NCBI GenBank assembly: GCA_052315315.1
Contig: JBLSDE010000005.1
Location: forward strand, 12,022 to 76,021
DNA length: 64,000 bases
From: Cuniculiplasma sp052315315
Lineage (GTDB): Archaea; Thermoplasmatota; Thermoplasmata; Thermoplasmatales; Thermoplasmataceae
Direction: 5' to 3'
A model generated the notes under the pieces. That model was not told the origin of the DNA, made no database searches, and saw only the letters and a program-made list of their open reading frames with translations. The position numbers were made by a program, and so were the translations under genes. Shown here one piece after another: positions 1 to 9,066 of this stretch. The first letter of the stretch is position 1; each line of letters opens with the position of its first letter.

Positions 1-228
1 TTAAACAGAGCAGGAATAATCACAATTTTCATGTATTCGCACTTTTACGATACAAAATGGGACGAAACATACCATCTCTATATTGTAAACATAACGGATT
101 CTGGCGCATTCCATATAGCATATTACAAGGCTAGGGATCTTATATCAGAAATGAGTTCCCTTGGGGGAGTCGTTATAGTACTTGGGTCACTCTATGAGAT
201 TCTCTACAGAAGAGTAATGGGAAGATAA
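1..228 (+). CDS. C-terminal end of an unrecognised protein (partial)
   Basis: The frame is open from the first base, so about 75 codons of a gene that begins upstream are visible; an internal ATG at 31 is not needed as a start. Near the end there is a hydrophobic run (GGVVIVLGSLYEILY) followed by basic residues, which could be a last membrane helix or an amphipathic tail. I do not recognise the family. A T-rich stretch follows the stop at about 239-250 and may serve for termination. Confidence 0.5.
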   Translation, partial: LNRAGIITIFMYSHFYDTKWDETYHLYIVNITDSGAFHIAYYKARDLISEMSSLGGVVIVLGSLYEILYRRVMGR

Positions 229-461
229 AATTATATTGATTTTTTATTTCATTCTCTATTTATCAAGATATTGAATCATATATGATTTTTACAAGCATTT
301 CCAACTGATGTATTATATTTTAAGGGAGTTTATGGTGACAGGGAGAATTATCAAAATTAGAAAAGATCGTTTGTTGCATTAGACCTCATTTAATAATTTC
401 CAGCAAGAGTATGGATATGATCAAACATTAAATTAGAAATCCCTTTTTCTTGATTTATCTT

Positions 462-1202
462 TCACTCTACTTTGATCAATGGTAAACCTGCCCTGTGAAA
501 CTGTTCTATCTTTTCAACGGCTTCATCTACCGGTGTAAAGGATCTAAGAATATTGGGAAACTCAGGATCGGGGGCAGGTTGGTTCTTGAAATTTACCCAG
601 ACTGGTACTATTGAAGATTGAATGGCACCAAGGATATCTGCTTTCCAGTTATCCCCAATCATTATGGTCTCCTCAGGTGAGCATTTTGCATATTCCAGGG
701 CTATCTGAAAAATTTCAGGATCTGGTTTGAAGAAACCAAAATCGTAGGCTGGAATCATAAAATCTATGAGATGGGATATGCCTGTCTTAGTGATCTTCTC
801 CCTCTGGTAGTCACCCATGTGGTTTGTGACTATGCCAATTCTGTACCTCCCATGAAGTTTCTTTAAGAATATATTGGATCCCGGGATGGCCTTTCCATAT
901 TTGATATGAAGGCATCTTATTCTTTCGTGAATTTCTCTAACCATATCCTCCTTTAAGGGAAGGCCCACATTCTGAAGAAATAGATCCGTTCTTTTTAGAT
1001 TCACTTCATTAACTGGCATTCTGTCAACTGTGAGCATATTTTTCATACCATAGTCATAAAAGTAGAACCTGGAAACGAGTTCATCCAGGGGTATTGGACG
1101 AAAAAATCTGTATTCCTTTCTAAGCTGAATAAATACGTTTCTTATGCCACCAAGATCATCATATATTGTATTATCAAAATCCAGTAAGATCGACTTAAGC
1201 AT
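462..1202 (-). CDS. HAD-superfamily hydrolase (phosphatase)
   Basis: A 246-residue haloacid-dehalogenase-like hydrolase, predicted to dephosphorylate a small phosphorylated metabolite in the cytoplasm. All four HAD motifs are visible: DFDNT with the nucleophile Asp8 and Asp10, TN at 126-127 (motif II), the Lys of FFKPDP near 159 (motif III), and IGDNWKAD at 182-189 (motif IV). The cap lies between motifs I and II (roughly residues 15-110), the pattern of the C1-cap group that includes YjjG- and PGP-like phosphatases. The gene stands alone and is divergent from the ECF transporter. The substrate cannot be read from sequence; phosphoglycolate or a nucleotide monophosphate are only family-based guesses. 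Confidence 0.85.
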   Translation of the reverse strand: MLKSILLDFDNTIYDDLGGIRNVFIQLRKEYRFFRPIPLDELVSRFYFYDYGMKNMLTVDRMPVNEVNLKRTDLFLQNVGLPLKEDMVREIHERIRCLHIKYGKAIPGSNIFLKKLHGRYRIGIVTNHMGDYQREKITKTGISHLIDFMIPAYDFGFFKPDPEIFQIALEYAKCSPEETIMIGDNWKADILGAIQSSIVPVWVNFKNQPAPDPEFPNILRSFTPVDEAVEKIEQFHRAGLPLIKVE

Positions 1203-1398
1203 TTACAATCAAACCTCTTATATCTCAAATTTGAAATTATTCTGTCCAATTTACCCTATTGATCTTGCCATAAAGCAATTGTCTATATGGTTTATGATAA
1301 AATTTTAAGCATATATTTGATACATATCTCTCCGTAAAAGAAATTAGGGTATGTAGTAAATTTATAATTAACACAGCGTCATAAAAAATCGAATTAAA

Positions 1399-2112
1399 AT
1401 GGGTTTCAATGGCATAAATGGAGATCTTAATGTTCCAGGAATGATACCCTGGGAGATAATAGTTGCATATTTTCTCATAGCTCTTGGTTTTGTTATATTT
1501 TACAGTATGAAGACAGGAGGGCTGAAGGGATACAAGACAGTCGACTTTGTCTATATAGGTATCGGCGCAGCTTTCACTGTGGTCTGGGAGTTCTTTGTTG
1601 GACCACTCTTGGACAAAATAGTGCCACCTGGTCTTTCCGCCTTTATAGGTTTTGGTTTCTTTGGAAGAATCATTGTGCTGTTCATAGTTGCTGGACTGGT
1701 TAGAAAACCAGGTGTGGGAATGCTCAGTCTTGCAATATTCGATATACTTGGGGATATATTCCACTATGGATTTAGCGGGGAACCAGTGTTCGTTTTCTAC
1801 GAGGCATTAACTTATGGGCTATTCATCGATCTTGCCATAACCATAAAGAGAGGAAATCTGTTCGGGAATCTAAAGGATAAATCGAATAAATCAAATATTG
1901 GAGCCGCCATAACGGGAGCAATTATAGGTTTCACATGGGCATTTCCGGATCCATTCTTTTACAAAGGCTTCTTTGGACCATTCCTTTATGGTAGTATAGT
2001 TAACTGGCAAAAAATCCTCATATCCTTTTACGAGGCCATTCCTGGAAATATAATTTTAGGAATTATTGCAGGACTGATTGCTCTCAGGGTTTCCAGAGTG
2101 CTGGTACAATGA
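1399..2112 (+). CDS. ECF transporter S component, predicted vitamin/metal-binding membrane protein
   Basis: A 237-residue very hydrophobic protein with six to seven predicted membrane segments (about residues 17-37, 46-70, 78-100, 107-125, 130-150, 170-190, 207-232). Its stop overlaps the start of an ATPase gene by 4 bp, and a T-component gene follows, so this is the natural place for the substrate-binding S subunit of an energy-coupling-factor importer. The duplicated-ATPase layout recalls YkoE-YkoD-YkoC transporters for thiamine precursors, but I see no THI-box upstream of this operon and no S-subunit signature that fixes the ligand. A TATA-like element (aaatttataatt) lies about 30-40 bp upstream of the ATG. 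The S-component role rests on topology and context. Confidence 0.7.
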   Translation: MGFNGINGDLNVPGMIPWEIIVAYFLIALGFVIFYSMKTGGLKGYKTVDFVYIGIGAAFTVVWEFFVGPLLDKIVPPGLSAFIGFGFFGRIIVLFIVAGLVRKPGVGMLSLAIFDILGDIFHYGFSGEPVFVFYEALTYGLFIDLAITIKRGNLFGNLKDKSNKSNIGAAITGAIIGFTWAFPDPFFYKGFFGPFLYGSIVNWQKILISFYEAIPGNIILGIIAGLIALRVSRVLVQ

Positions 2113-3707
2113 AGGCCATTGAGATTAAAAATCTAAAATTTTCTTATCTAAGTGATGAAAAGCCAACCCTGGAAATTGATGATTTCTATGTGAATGAAGG
2201 GGAGAGTATACTTCTAACTGGAAGATCAGGATCCGGAAAGAGTACACTTGTTAACTGTATAAATGGAATTATTCCTAACGTTATAAGCGGGGAGCTGTCG
2301 GGAAGTATAAAACTTCTTGGCACAGAGGTCAGAGACATGAAACTTCCTGATATTGCAAGGGTTGTGGGAACTCTCCTTCAGGATCCGGAAAGGCAGGTGA
2401 TGAATTATAACATTGTGGATGAAATAGCCTTCGGACCTGAAAATCTAAGACTGCCAAGAGAGGAGATGGAGAGAAGAATAAACAAGGCAATTTCTGTGGT
2501 TGGCATAGGCAATTTCCTGGAACGGGAGACAACAAAACTTTCAGGAGGCGAACTTCAGAGGGTTGCCCTTGCCTCTGCTATTGCCATGGAACCAAAAATT
2601 ATGATACTGGATGAGCCCACATCCAATATAGATCCGGAGGGAACAGAACAGATATTCAAGTTCATTCAGGAAAACAAAAGTTCCATGACTCAGATAATTG
2701 TTGAACATAAGGTTGAAAGGGCCCTTCCCTTCGTGGACAGAGTGGTTGTAATAAATAACGGGAAAATAGTTTTAAACGTATCAAAGGAGCATCTTATGAG
2801 GGATGTGGGAATACTTCTGGATGCTGGAATTGAGATACCCGAGGAGTACATATATGCCAAGGAGCTGGGTCTCCATACTCTGGATCCTGAAATAATAAGG
2901 GAAAAGATAAAGGAATCGGGGATTCATCTGTCAAGAAGAGAGCGAAGAAACGATGGGGAAGTTATACTCTCTGCTCACATGGAGGCTGAAGTGGAGGGAA
3001 AGAGAATAGTGGATGCAAACCTTAGTTTGAAAAAGGGCCAGGTATACTGTATCATGGGAAAGAATGGGGCTGGAAAGACCACTCTTATAAAGGCACTAAT
3101 GGATTTTCTGAATAAGAAGCAGTTTAAGGTCACATCAAGTCTGTATGTTGATGGCGAAGATCTATCGAAAAAAGACTATGTGATTCGTGGAAGGAAAATA
3201 GCATACTTGCCCCAAAGCTTTGATCTGATGCTTGTAAGCAAAAATGTGGAATCTGAAATATATTATTCAGCAAAACACAGAAAAAACCCAGAATTTAAAA
3301 AGATCGGAGATAAGCTCATCGAAATGTTTTCTCTGGAGGATAAAAGAATGAGTGATCCTTTGATGCTGAGCACAGGGCAGAGAAGAAGAGTCTGCATGGC
3401 TGCATCCCTTGCATCCTCAGCTCATATAATGCTTATGGACGAACCAACATCCGGACAGGACTTTTTGAACAAAAAAATACTTGGTGAAGAGATAAGAAAT
3501 CTCTGCGAGAGAGGTTTCTCTTTCCTTATCGTTACCCACGATTCGAGATTTGCATACAGATATGGTGACTATATAGGAATTATGGGAAATGGAAAGATAG
3601 TTCATGAAGGCACTCCTGATGTAATTTTCAGCAGGTCGGCCGAATACGGGGTCACGCCCCCATCGGATTTTGTTTTGAGGCATTCAGAGGAAGAGGTGAT
3701 GAACTAG
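2109..3707 (+). CDS. ECF transporter energizing module, two fused ATPase domains
   Basis: A 532-residue protein with two complete ABC ATPase domains in tandem, which would power the importer encoded with its neighbours. Domain 1 has Walker A GRSGSGKST at 38-46, a Q-loop near 91, signature LSGGELQ at 144-150 and Walker B ending DEP at about 168-170. Domain 2 has GKNGAGKTT at 317-325, a weaker signature LSTGQ at 420-424 and LMDEP near 442-446. Fusion of both EcfA copies in one chain is known from YkoD-like and other archaeal ECF systems. It overlaps the upstream S-component gene by 4 bp and the next gene starts on the base after its stop, indicating one transcript. Confidence 0.9.
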   Translation: MKAIEIKNLKFSYLSDEKPTLEIDDFYVNEGESILLTGRSGSGKSTLVNCINGIIPNVISGELSGSIKLLGTEVRDMKLPDIARVVGTLLQDPERQVMNYNIVDEIAFGPENLRLPREEMERRINKAISVVGIGNFLERETTKLSGGELQRVALASAIAMEPKIMILDEPTSNIDPEGTEQIFKFIQENKSSMTQIIVEHKVERALPFVDRVVVINNGKIVLNVSKEHLMRDVGILLDAGIEIPEEYIYAKELGLHTLDPEIIREKIKESGIHLSRRERRNDGEVILSAHMEAEVEGKRIVDANLSLKKGQVYCIMGKNGAGKTTLIKALMDFLNKKQFKVTSSLYVDGEDLSKKDYVIRGRKIAYLPQSFDLMLVSKNVESEIYYSAKHRKNPEFKKIGDKLIEMFSLEDKRMSDPLMLSTGQRRRVCMAASLASSAHIMLMDEPTSGQDFLNKKILGEEIRNLCERGFSFLIVTHDSRFAYRYGDYIGIMGNGKIVHEGTPDVIFSRSAEYGVTPPSDFVLRHSEEEVMN

Positions 3708-4673
3708 ATGTACAGTTTTATGGATACAGTGATAAGCTGGCTTCTCTTTGTGTTTGGTGTAAGTATACCCTTTTATCTTATTCTGGGTGCAATAGGAATA
3801 TCTGGATTCAGAGAGATTACAACATACGAAAAATACGATACATTTTACTACCGGTTAAATGCCTCTGTGAAGATTCTCCTCTCCATAATAATAGTCCTAA
3901 TCGCAACATTCGCCATATGGTGGATAGGCGCCATCATAACCTTTGCATTACTGGCCTCATACGCATCCCTGAAAAATGGATGGAGGAAAATGTATCTTGC
4001 AGGCTTTCTAATACTTTCGGTGATAATTGGTACTGTATGGGGATACGCCCCCTATGAGCCCCTGTCCATAGTTTCAATGGCACTCCACACACCTGTGTCC
4101 AAATTCACCACAATATGGACCTGGCCACCCTATTTCTCCATTTTAGGATATGAACATAAGCTCACATTGCAATCCCTTTATTACAGCCTTCAGATTTCCT
4201 TCAGGTTCACTGCTGCTGTCGTGGCAAGTCTTTTACTGGTTATGACAAATACTCCTGCTCAGATCATAAAAACACTCAGTAAATTCAAGATACCTGATCC
4301 CATAATATTTTCCCTCGTTGTGGCAATGAAGACAGTTCCGGCAGTTTTTGAATCGTTTGATACGTCAATTAAGATAAGCATGATGAGAGGTTACGGTGGG
4401 AATAAGCCTAAGTTTCTCAGACCCTTTGTCATACTGGCAGCAGCCATAGGTTCAATAGTGCCAACCATAGTTCATCTTTTAAGAGGTGCCAGGGATATAG
4501 GAATATCAGCGGATACAAGGGCTTTCAGGGCATACCCAACAAGAACCTATTATGTTCAGACACCCTTTAAAAGGGAAGATTACATATTTTCAGGTATACT
4601 GATAATGATGGTAGTCGGAACAATTATAGCAATAATGATGGGATTTGGACGGGCGATTCCATATTTAACATAG
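3708..4673 (+). CDS. ECF transporter T component (EcfT/CbiQ-like permease)
   Basis: A 321-residue membrane protein of the CbiQ/EcfT type that joins the ATPases to the S subunit. Hydrophobic segments are seen at about 10-32, 55-100, 105-125, 165-185 and 290-312; a long central cytoplasmic region carries the Arg/Gly-rich coupling motifs MMRGYGG and LLRGARDIG expected to contact the ATPase Q-helix grooves. It starts on the base after the ATPase stop, so the S-A1A2-T set is complete in one operon. It is larger than many EcfT proteins (about 260 residues) because of an extended N-terminal part. The family assignment is solid, the substrate unknown. Confidence 0.88.
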   Translation: MYSFMDTVISWLLFVFGVSIPFYLILGAIGISGFREITTYEKYDTFYYRLNASVKILLSIIIVLIATFAIWWIGAIITFALLASYASLKNGWRKMYLAGFLILSVIIGTVWGYAPYEPLSIVSMALHTPVSKFTTIWTWPPYFSILGYEHKLTLQSLYYSLQISFRFTAAVVASLLLVMTNTPAQIIKTLSKFKIPDPIIFSLVVAMKTVPAVFESFDTSIKISMMRGYGGNKPKFLRPFVILAAAIGSIVPTIVHLLRGARDIGISADTRAFRAYPTRTYYVQTPFKREDYIFSGILIMMVVGTIIAIMMGFGRAIPYLT

Positions 4674-4736
4674 CCCTTTGAGGCAGTTCCATGGTTTTAT
4701 ATATTTTCATTATTGAAATATAACATCTGTAGGATA

Positions 4737-4750
4737 GTTTAAAGTTTATT
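4737..4750 (+). promoter_or_regulatory. TATA-like element of the phosphodiesterase gene
   Basis: The sequence gtttaaagtttatt is centred about 23 bp upstream of the ATG at 4767, the spacing of a leaderless archaeal promoter. No Shine-Dalgarno sequence precedes the ATG, in agreement. Confidence 0.5.
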
Positions 4751-4766
4751 TCCGCATTGTATGTAA

Positions 4767-5894
4767 ATGGAGAAATCTGATCTCTTATATCCGCAGTATG
4801 ATGGAATGAGTCTGTTCAATTTATCTCAAAATATAATGGTAAGCCTGGGTTTGCCTACAAAGAAACCCGTTATAAAGCAGATACCAGAAGATGGAAAAAA
4901 ATTATCTGTGGTTCTTATTGATGGGTTTGGATATAAGGCAGGAATAAGGGCCGGAATTCTCACTCCTGAGGATCCTTACATAACAAGTGTGTTTCCCTCA
5001 ATAACTACAACAGCCCTTGTTACACTGATGTCCGGGCAGATGCCAGGAGAGCACTGCATTCTTGGAGGAACAACATACGTGAAAAAGCTCGGGGTAATAG
5101 TTGATAACTTTAGTTATACTCCTGTATATACAAAGGGCAGGGACTCTATAAAGGATATCATTCCAATGAAGGATCTTTATCAGGTGGAAAATATAGTAGA
5201 GAAGGCCGAAAAAGATGGAAAAAAATGCGCCATAATATCTCCAGACTTCATAAAAAATTCTGAGTTAACAACAATTACCAACAGTACCTATGGCACTCAT
5301 TTTCACTATTACAATATTTGGGATGCCATTTACCATTACAGAAAGGCACTGGAAGGAGATTATGACTTTGTCTATATGTATATTCCATTCTCCGATAAGC
5401 TCTCCCACGCATATGGCCCATATTCAGAAGCAAACCTTGAAGCACTTCGTCAGATGGTTAATCTCATAAAGAACGTAGCAGCTGATCATAAGAATAAGTT
5501 CAGGGTTGTAATAACTGCAGATCATGGGCACGTGGAAGCAGGAGAACCTGTTGATATGGGAAACAATAGTGATCTGAAAGCGGCTTTCGAAATACCTCCC
5601 TTTGGATCAACAAGATCGGTCTTTTTTTCAGGCAATAGCGGCCTGCTCGATATACTGAACAGGGATTTCCCACGATTATATATTTTCGACAACAGCAGGC
5701 AGAATTTTAAAAAGCTATTGGGTTCATATGACGGGCACAAAATAGCAAGTTTCGATTATATTGGTGTACCTTCTGATGCAAGTTCGTACTTTTATCCTGG
5801 GACAAATGATGAGGGAAATACCAAATATTTTAAGGGAAGACATGGTGGATTGTGTCCGGATGAGATGATGATACCTCTCATAATAATTAATTGA
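4767..5894 (+). CDS. Alkaline-phosphatase-superfamily phosphodiesterase/nucleotide pyrophosphatase
   Basis: A 375-residue enzyme of the type I phosphodiesterase/nucleotide pyrophosphatase family, expected to bind two metal ions and hydrolyse phosphoester bonds. Seen are the first metal Asp (LIDGFG, Asp52), the nucleophile region FPSITTT (about 76-82), SDKLSHAYG (Asp210, His214), TADHGHVE (Asp252, His253) and a final metal His in GRHGG near residue 358. There is no signal peptide, so it is probably cytoplasmic. The substrate cannot be told from sequence; nucleotide sugars, cyclic phosphodiesters or phosphonates are all possible in this superfamily. Confidence 0.85.
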   Translation: MEKSDLLYPQYDGMSLFNLSQNIMVSLGLPTKKPVIKQIPEDGKKLSVVLIDGFGYKAGIRAGILTPEDPYITSVFPSITTTALVTLMSGQMPGEHCILGGTTYVKKLGVIVDNFSYTPVYTKGRDSIKDIIPMKDLYQVENIVEKAEKDGKKCAIISPDFIKNSELTTITNSTYGTHFHYYNIWDAIYHYRKALEGDYDFVYMYIPFSDKLSHAYGPYSEANLEALRQMVNLIKNVAADHKNKFRVVITADHGHVEAGEPVDMGNNSDLKAAFEIPPFGSTRSVFFSGNSGLLDILNRDFPRLYIFDNSRQNFKKLLGSYDGHKIASFDYIGVPSDASSYFYPGTNDEGNTKYFKGRHGGLCPDEMMIPLIIIN

Positions 5895-6151
5895 TAAATC
5901 TCTCTTATTCTATCAGTCTGATCCCTATAGTATTCATTCAATTTTTCTTCTCAATTATATTTTGGAATATCCCTTTGACTCACTTATTTCCATGATTTTT
6001 GGAATCCATTATGGATTGAAACAGATTGCGAATCACATTCTTTGTTCACACTGGGGCATGTCCATGCATAATTTTCAATTAATTTGCATATAATTTTGAT
6101 TTAATTTTGAAAAATACCCTTTATGGCCTTAGTGATAACAATCTGATAATT

Positions 6152-7120
6152 ATGAATTCAACAAAGGTAATTGCCATAATATTGGGAATACTGATGGTTG
6201 GATTTGCGGGTGCTTTTGTTTACGTATATTCTGATTTGAATGCACACAGTCAGAATAGCCCTGCAGTGACCAGCGATCAGGTTCTTGGAGATGCTTTTTC
6301 ACATTGGAATGATATATCCATTGAAAACTCAACCCTTCTTGGAAGTCAATATGCCAGCAATGCTTCTCTTCAATGGATAGGTGGCCCACTTTCAGGGACA
6401 TATTCCGGAATAAGCAGTATAACTGCAACCTGGAATAAGTTCTTTAATCTGTGGGGTGCTGTTTGGTTTTACACTATATCACCGCCTTCTGTGTCAGTAT
6501 ATGGCCAGTACGCAACTGTGGAGTCTCAAAATCAGTTTGTTGTTACACCTGTTAATGCACCATACCAGGTACAGTACATTAACGTGAGCTATAATTTGGT
6601 ATATTCAACATCAACAAACCTCATACAGAAAGAGGTGTGGAAGATCACAGGAACTGGTTTCATCAGCACCAACGATCAGAATGCTTCAATAAATGAAATT
6701 ACATCTCTTGCATTCAGCCACTGGAACAACATAGCAATTGAAAACATTTCCACCGTAATGTCTGAGTATGCAGGCAATGCAACTCTGAACTGGGCAAGCG
6801 GCCCACTCAAGGGAGTCTATAACGGAACAGTGTCAATACAGAGTACATGGAACAAATTCTTTGGTCTCTGGAACGCTGTCTGGTTTTACACTGAAGCTCC
6901 ACCTGTGGTAACAATTCACGGCAATGTGGCCACCGTTAATGCAACAGTTCAATTCATAGTCCAGAGTAGTTCTAATCTCTCAAAATTCATGTATATAAAC
7001 GTAACATATGGACTGAAATATATGGAGACAGGTTTCAATGTGCACGACGGCATATTCCAATACCAGATAGTCTATGAGAACTTTGACAACACAGCCATTG
7101 GCCCCATAAATAAGGTCTAA
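6152..7120 (+). CDS. Secreted or membrane-anchored protein with duplicated NTF2/SnoaL-like domain
   Basis: A 322-residue protein with one N-terminal hydrophobic segment (about residues 4-26) acting as signal anchor, then two similar domains of about 130 residues. Both repeats contain FSHWN, IEN, a GGPL/SGPL...G motif, TWNKFF, LW-AVWFYT and a V-x-G-x-A-T-V strand, which looks like the SnoaL/NTF2-like fold. I count about ten N-x-S/T sequons in the exterior part, fitting an N-glycosylated cell-surface protein. I chose the ATG at 6152 because it directly precedes the hydrophobic segment; a TTG at 6107 would add 15 polar residues. Function is unknown; ligand binding at the surface is an inference. 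Confidence 0.75.
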   Translation: MNSTKVIAIILGILMVGFAGAFVYVYSDLNAHSQNSPAVTSDQVLGDAFSHWNDISIENSTLLGSQYASNASLQWIGGPLSGTYSGISSITATWNKFFNLWGAVWFYTISPPSVSVYGQYATVESQNQFVVTPVNAPYQVQYINVSYNLVYSTSTNLIQKEVWKITGTGFISTNDQNASINEITSLAFSHWNNIAIENISTVMSEYAGNATLNWASGPLKGVYNGTVSIQSTWNKFFGLWNAVWFYTEAPPVVTIHGNVATVNATVQFIVQSSSNLSKFMYINVTYGLKYMETGFNVHDGIFQYQIVYENFDNTAIGPINKV

Positions 7121-7146
7121 GAATAAAACCTTATATTCTTTTTTAT
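7119..7146 (+). terminator. Possible hairpin plus T-tract terminator
   Basis: AAGAATA (7119-7125) can pair with TATTCTT (7134-7140) over an 8-nt loop and is followed by further T residues. It sits at the stop codon of the secreted-protein gene. The T-rich part also overlaps the TATA-like element of the next gene, so it may have two roles. Confidence 0.4.
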
Positions 7147-7173
7147 TTATGAGCCAATCTGGTAGTGTAATAT

Positions 7174-7473
7174 TTGGACAGGGAGACTGAGAGAATTGTC
7201 TGGTATGTACTTGGTGCCACAAGAGGAGGCCCAATGAGGTTCAGAATATTGAGAAAAATAATGAATGAACCGGCTAATAGACACTCCATAGCTAATGATA
7301 TTGGGGTAAATTACAGAACTGTGGAACATCATCTGGATATTCTCCTGAAAAATGGGTTTGTCATCGAGGAAGGTGAAGGATATGGTAAAATATATTTTCC
7401 ATCACAGAAAATTGAAAAGTTTTTCGTGGAAATAGAGGAAATGATGAGAAGAAAGGGGTTATTAAATGACTGA
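7174..7473 (+). CDS. Winged-helix transcription regulator (ArsR-like)
   Basis: A 99-residue DNA-binding protein. A winged-helix fold is visible: RFRILRKIM, the recognition segment IANDIGVNYRTVEHHLDIL (about residues 39-57) and the wing GFVIEEGEGYGKIYFP. No metal-binding cysteines are seen. The predicted start is TTG at 7174; an upstream in-frame stop (7168) limits it, and a TATA-like element at 7139-7151 is about 28 bp upstream, fitting a leaderless TTG start. An ATG at 7234 would remove the first helix. It overlaps the next gene by 8 bp, so regulator and small membrane protein are made together; the target is unknown but may be this operon or the secreted protein upstream. Confidence 0.82.
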   Translation: MDRETERIVWYVLGATRGGPMRFRILRKIMNEPANRHSIANDIGVNYRTVEHHLDILLKNGFVIEEGEGYGKIYFPSQKIEKFFVEIEEMMRRKGLLND

Positions 7474-7753
7474 AATAATGTGGGATTTAAACATCGCTGT
7501 CCTGAGTGCAGAACTTTTAATCTCAATTCTGCTTATTTATGTATTCACAAGAGAGATTAAAAGAAACAGTGTAAAGGTGTACAAACCAATTCTCTTAATG
7601 GGTGCGCTTATTCTCATGCAGCAGGTTGTATCCATATACATTTATTATGGGTTTTCTCTGAATTATGGGTTGGTGCTTTCAGTACCATTATTTGTAATAA
7701 ATCTGTTTGGTATTTCCATACTGATTCTCATATACAGAATACTTAGTCCATAG
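7466..7753 (+). CDS. Small three-helix membrane protein
   Basis: A 95-residue protein with three hydrophobic segments (about 9-28, 41-63, 70-92) and no recognisable domain. Its start lies inside the end of the winged-helix gene (8-bp overlap), so the pair is translated from one message. A small integral membrane protein co-encoded with a winged-helix regulator suggests a membrane-sensing or anti-regulator role, but this is inference from arrangement only. Confidence 0.65.
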   Translation: MTEIMWDLNIAVLSAELLISILLIYVFTREIKRNSVKVYKPILLMGALILMQQVVSIYIYYGFSLNYGLVLSVPLFVINLFGISILILIYRILSP

Positions 7754-7910
7754 TCTTAAAGAAATGATATGGGGTATAGAAACGAAATGTAGATCCAGGC
7801 AGAATATCCAAAACAGTAAAATCAAAAAGTTCAGGAAACGAACTATCACAAAGAAGCAGGTCATTAAGCAAAGTACTTCTTTGAAGAGCTATGACTTCTG
7901 GAATGAACAT
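7743..7910 (-). CDS. Possible small protein or gene remnant
   Basis: A 55-codon ATG-started reading frame in the 275-bp gap between the membrane protein and the acetyltransferase. Its composition looks protein-like (IALQRSTLLNDLLL, LFDFTVLDILPGS), better than the Lys/Gln-rich frame on the opposite strand. It overlaps the end of the upstream plus-strand gene by 11 bp tail to tail. No close TATA element or ribosome-binding site is seen. I do not recognise it; it may be the tail of a decayed gene. Confidence 0.3.
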   Translation of the reverse strand: MFIPEVIALQRSTLLNDLLLCDSSFPELFDFTVLDILPGSTFRFYTPYHFFKTMD

Positions 7911-8028
7911 CTTTATAGTTTCATTCAGAAATTTCTTTCTTTATGGGAGATTCAGCAATGAATGGAGTTATGCGGGCTTTATCCAATTTTAATTGATTAA
8001 ATATTTAGCAGGAGAAAAAATTCGTTGT

Positions 8029-8865
8029 TTATATCTTTGACATAACTCTTTCCGGGTGTTCCTCATTTGACTTACCATAGGCGTAAAGCTCAATGTCAGA
8101 AATCTTTTCAAATCCCAACTTCTGGCATATGGGCATGGATGTACTCCTGATAGCCTGAATTACTGCAATTTCTAAGCCTTTCTTCCTTGCGCCTTCTATT
8201 CTTGAAGACACAAGACTTGTGTATATCCCTTTCCCCCTAAACTGATTTAGGGTTCCGGAACCCTGTAGAATAAGTATTTTTTCTTTCATATAATATATAC
8301 TTACCCCGTAAGCAACAGGTTGATCATACCTACCCAAGAACGCAAGGTAAAGTTCTCCTCCATCACCAGAGTTTGCAACTAATTTAGACCTTATGGTAAA
8401 TCCCTCTTCAGTCTCACCAAATCCATATGCATTAGAAAGTAAATTTGCATATTCCGGGAGTCTTGAAATTGGTTTTTTCTCTATCATAACCTCTTCATTG
8501 CCCTTTATCTCTAATCCTTTCAGTTCTGCGTACATTCCTGCCATACCAACTTGGGGGATTTTTATAAGGCCATGTTTTTCAAGTAGCTTTCCGAGGGAGT
8601 CGGGGGACGAGGATGGCCCTACAAGCCAGGTGAAATTTTTACCTCGATTGTAGTAGCGTTCGATAACTTTTTCAATTACGTCTTCGCAAATTTCTTCGGG
8701 AACATTTGCTAAACCGACGCAATTAAGCGCAAATGAATCCACATTAGATATCCGTCCACTAACACCTTTAATTCCGATGGATTCCAATACCCCATGTTCA
8801 TAAAATCTTGAATTCATTTCATTGCACGTTGCATCTATAAATGATATCAGCGAACCTTTGTCCAC
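8029..8865 (-). CDS. GNAT-family N-acetyltransferase, two-domain
   Basis: A 278-residue protein. The C-terminal half (about 130-265) carries the GNAT acetyl-CoA-binding core: GSGTLNQFRGKGIYTSLV matches motif A (R/Q-x-x-G-x-G/A), followed by an ICQKLGFEKI motif B. The N-terminal half (1-125) has no recognised motif but resembles the degenerate first GNAT half of two-domain acetyltransferases. The start is GTG at 8865, with an AT-rich TATA-like stretch about 20-30 bp upstream. The acceptor substrate cannot be predicted. It stands alone next to a gene-poor region. Confidence 0.8.
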   Translation of the reverse strand: MDKGSLISFIDATCNEMNSRFYEHGVLESIGIKGVSGRISNVDSFALNCVGLANVPEEICEDVIEKVIERYYNRGKNFTWLVGPSSSPDSLGKLLEKHGLIKIPQVGMAGMYAELKGLEIKGNEEVMIEKKPISRLPEYANLLSNAYGFGETEEGFTIRSKLVANSGDGGELYLAFLGRYDQPVAYGVSIYYMKEKILILQGSGTLNQFRGKGIYTSLVSSRIEGARKKGLEIAVIQAIRSTSMPICQKLGFEKISDIELYAYGKSNEEHPERVMSKI

Positions 8866-9066
8866 AAATAATATAATGACAAATTATATTTAAATTTTCC
8901 AGCATTCCTTTTAGAGGAGATTTTTCGATTCTGAAATAATATTTTTCAGGTCGGACTATGGAATTCCATTTTTGAGATAAATGTGCTAGGAAACTTAGTT
9001 TATTTCAAGAAAGTTTAAATCATCAAAAAATCTATATAGATTTGTTTATATATTTAAACTGTTCAA

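Noticed and set aside
1237..1764. Minus-strand frame of 175 codons
   Set aside because: Lies opposite the ECF S-component gene; its composition (many Tyr, His, Cys, Asn) is that of an antisense shadow, and the plus-strand protein fits the operon.
7764..7961. Plus-strand frame of 65 codons
   Set aside because: Lys/Gln/Ser-rich with a poor composition; the minus strand reads better, so it is probably its shadow.
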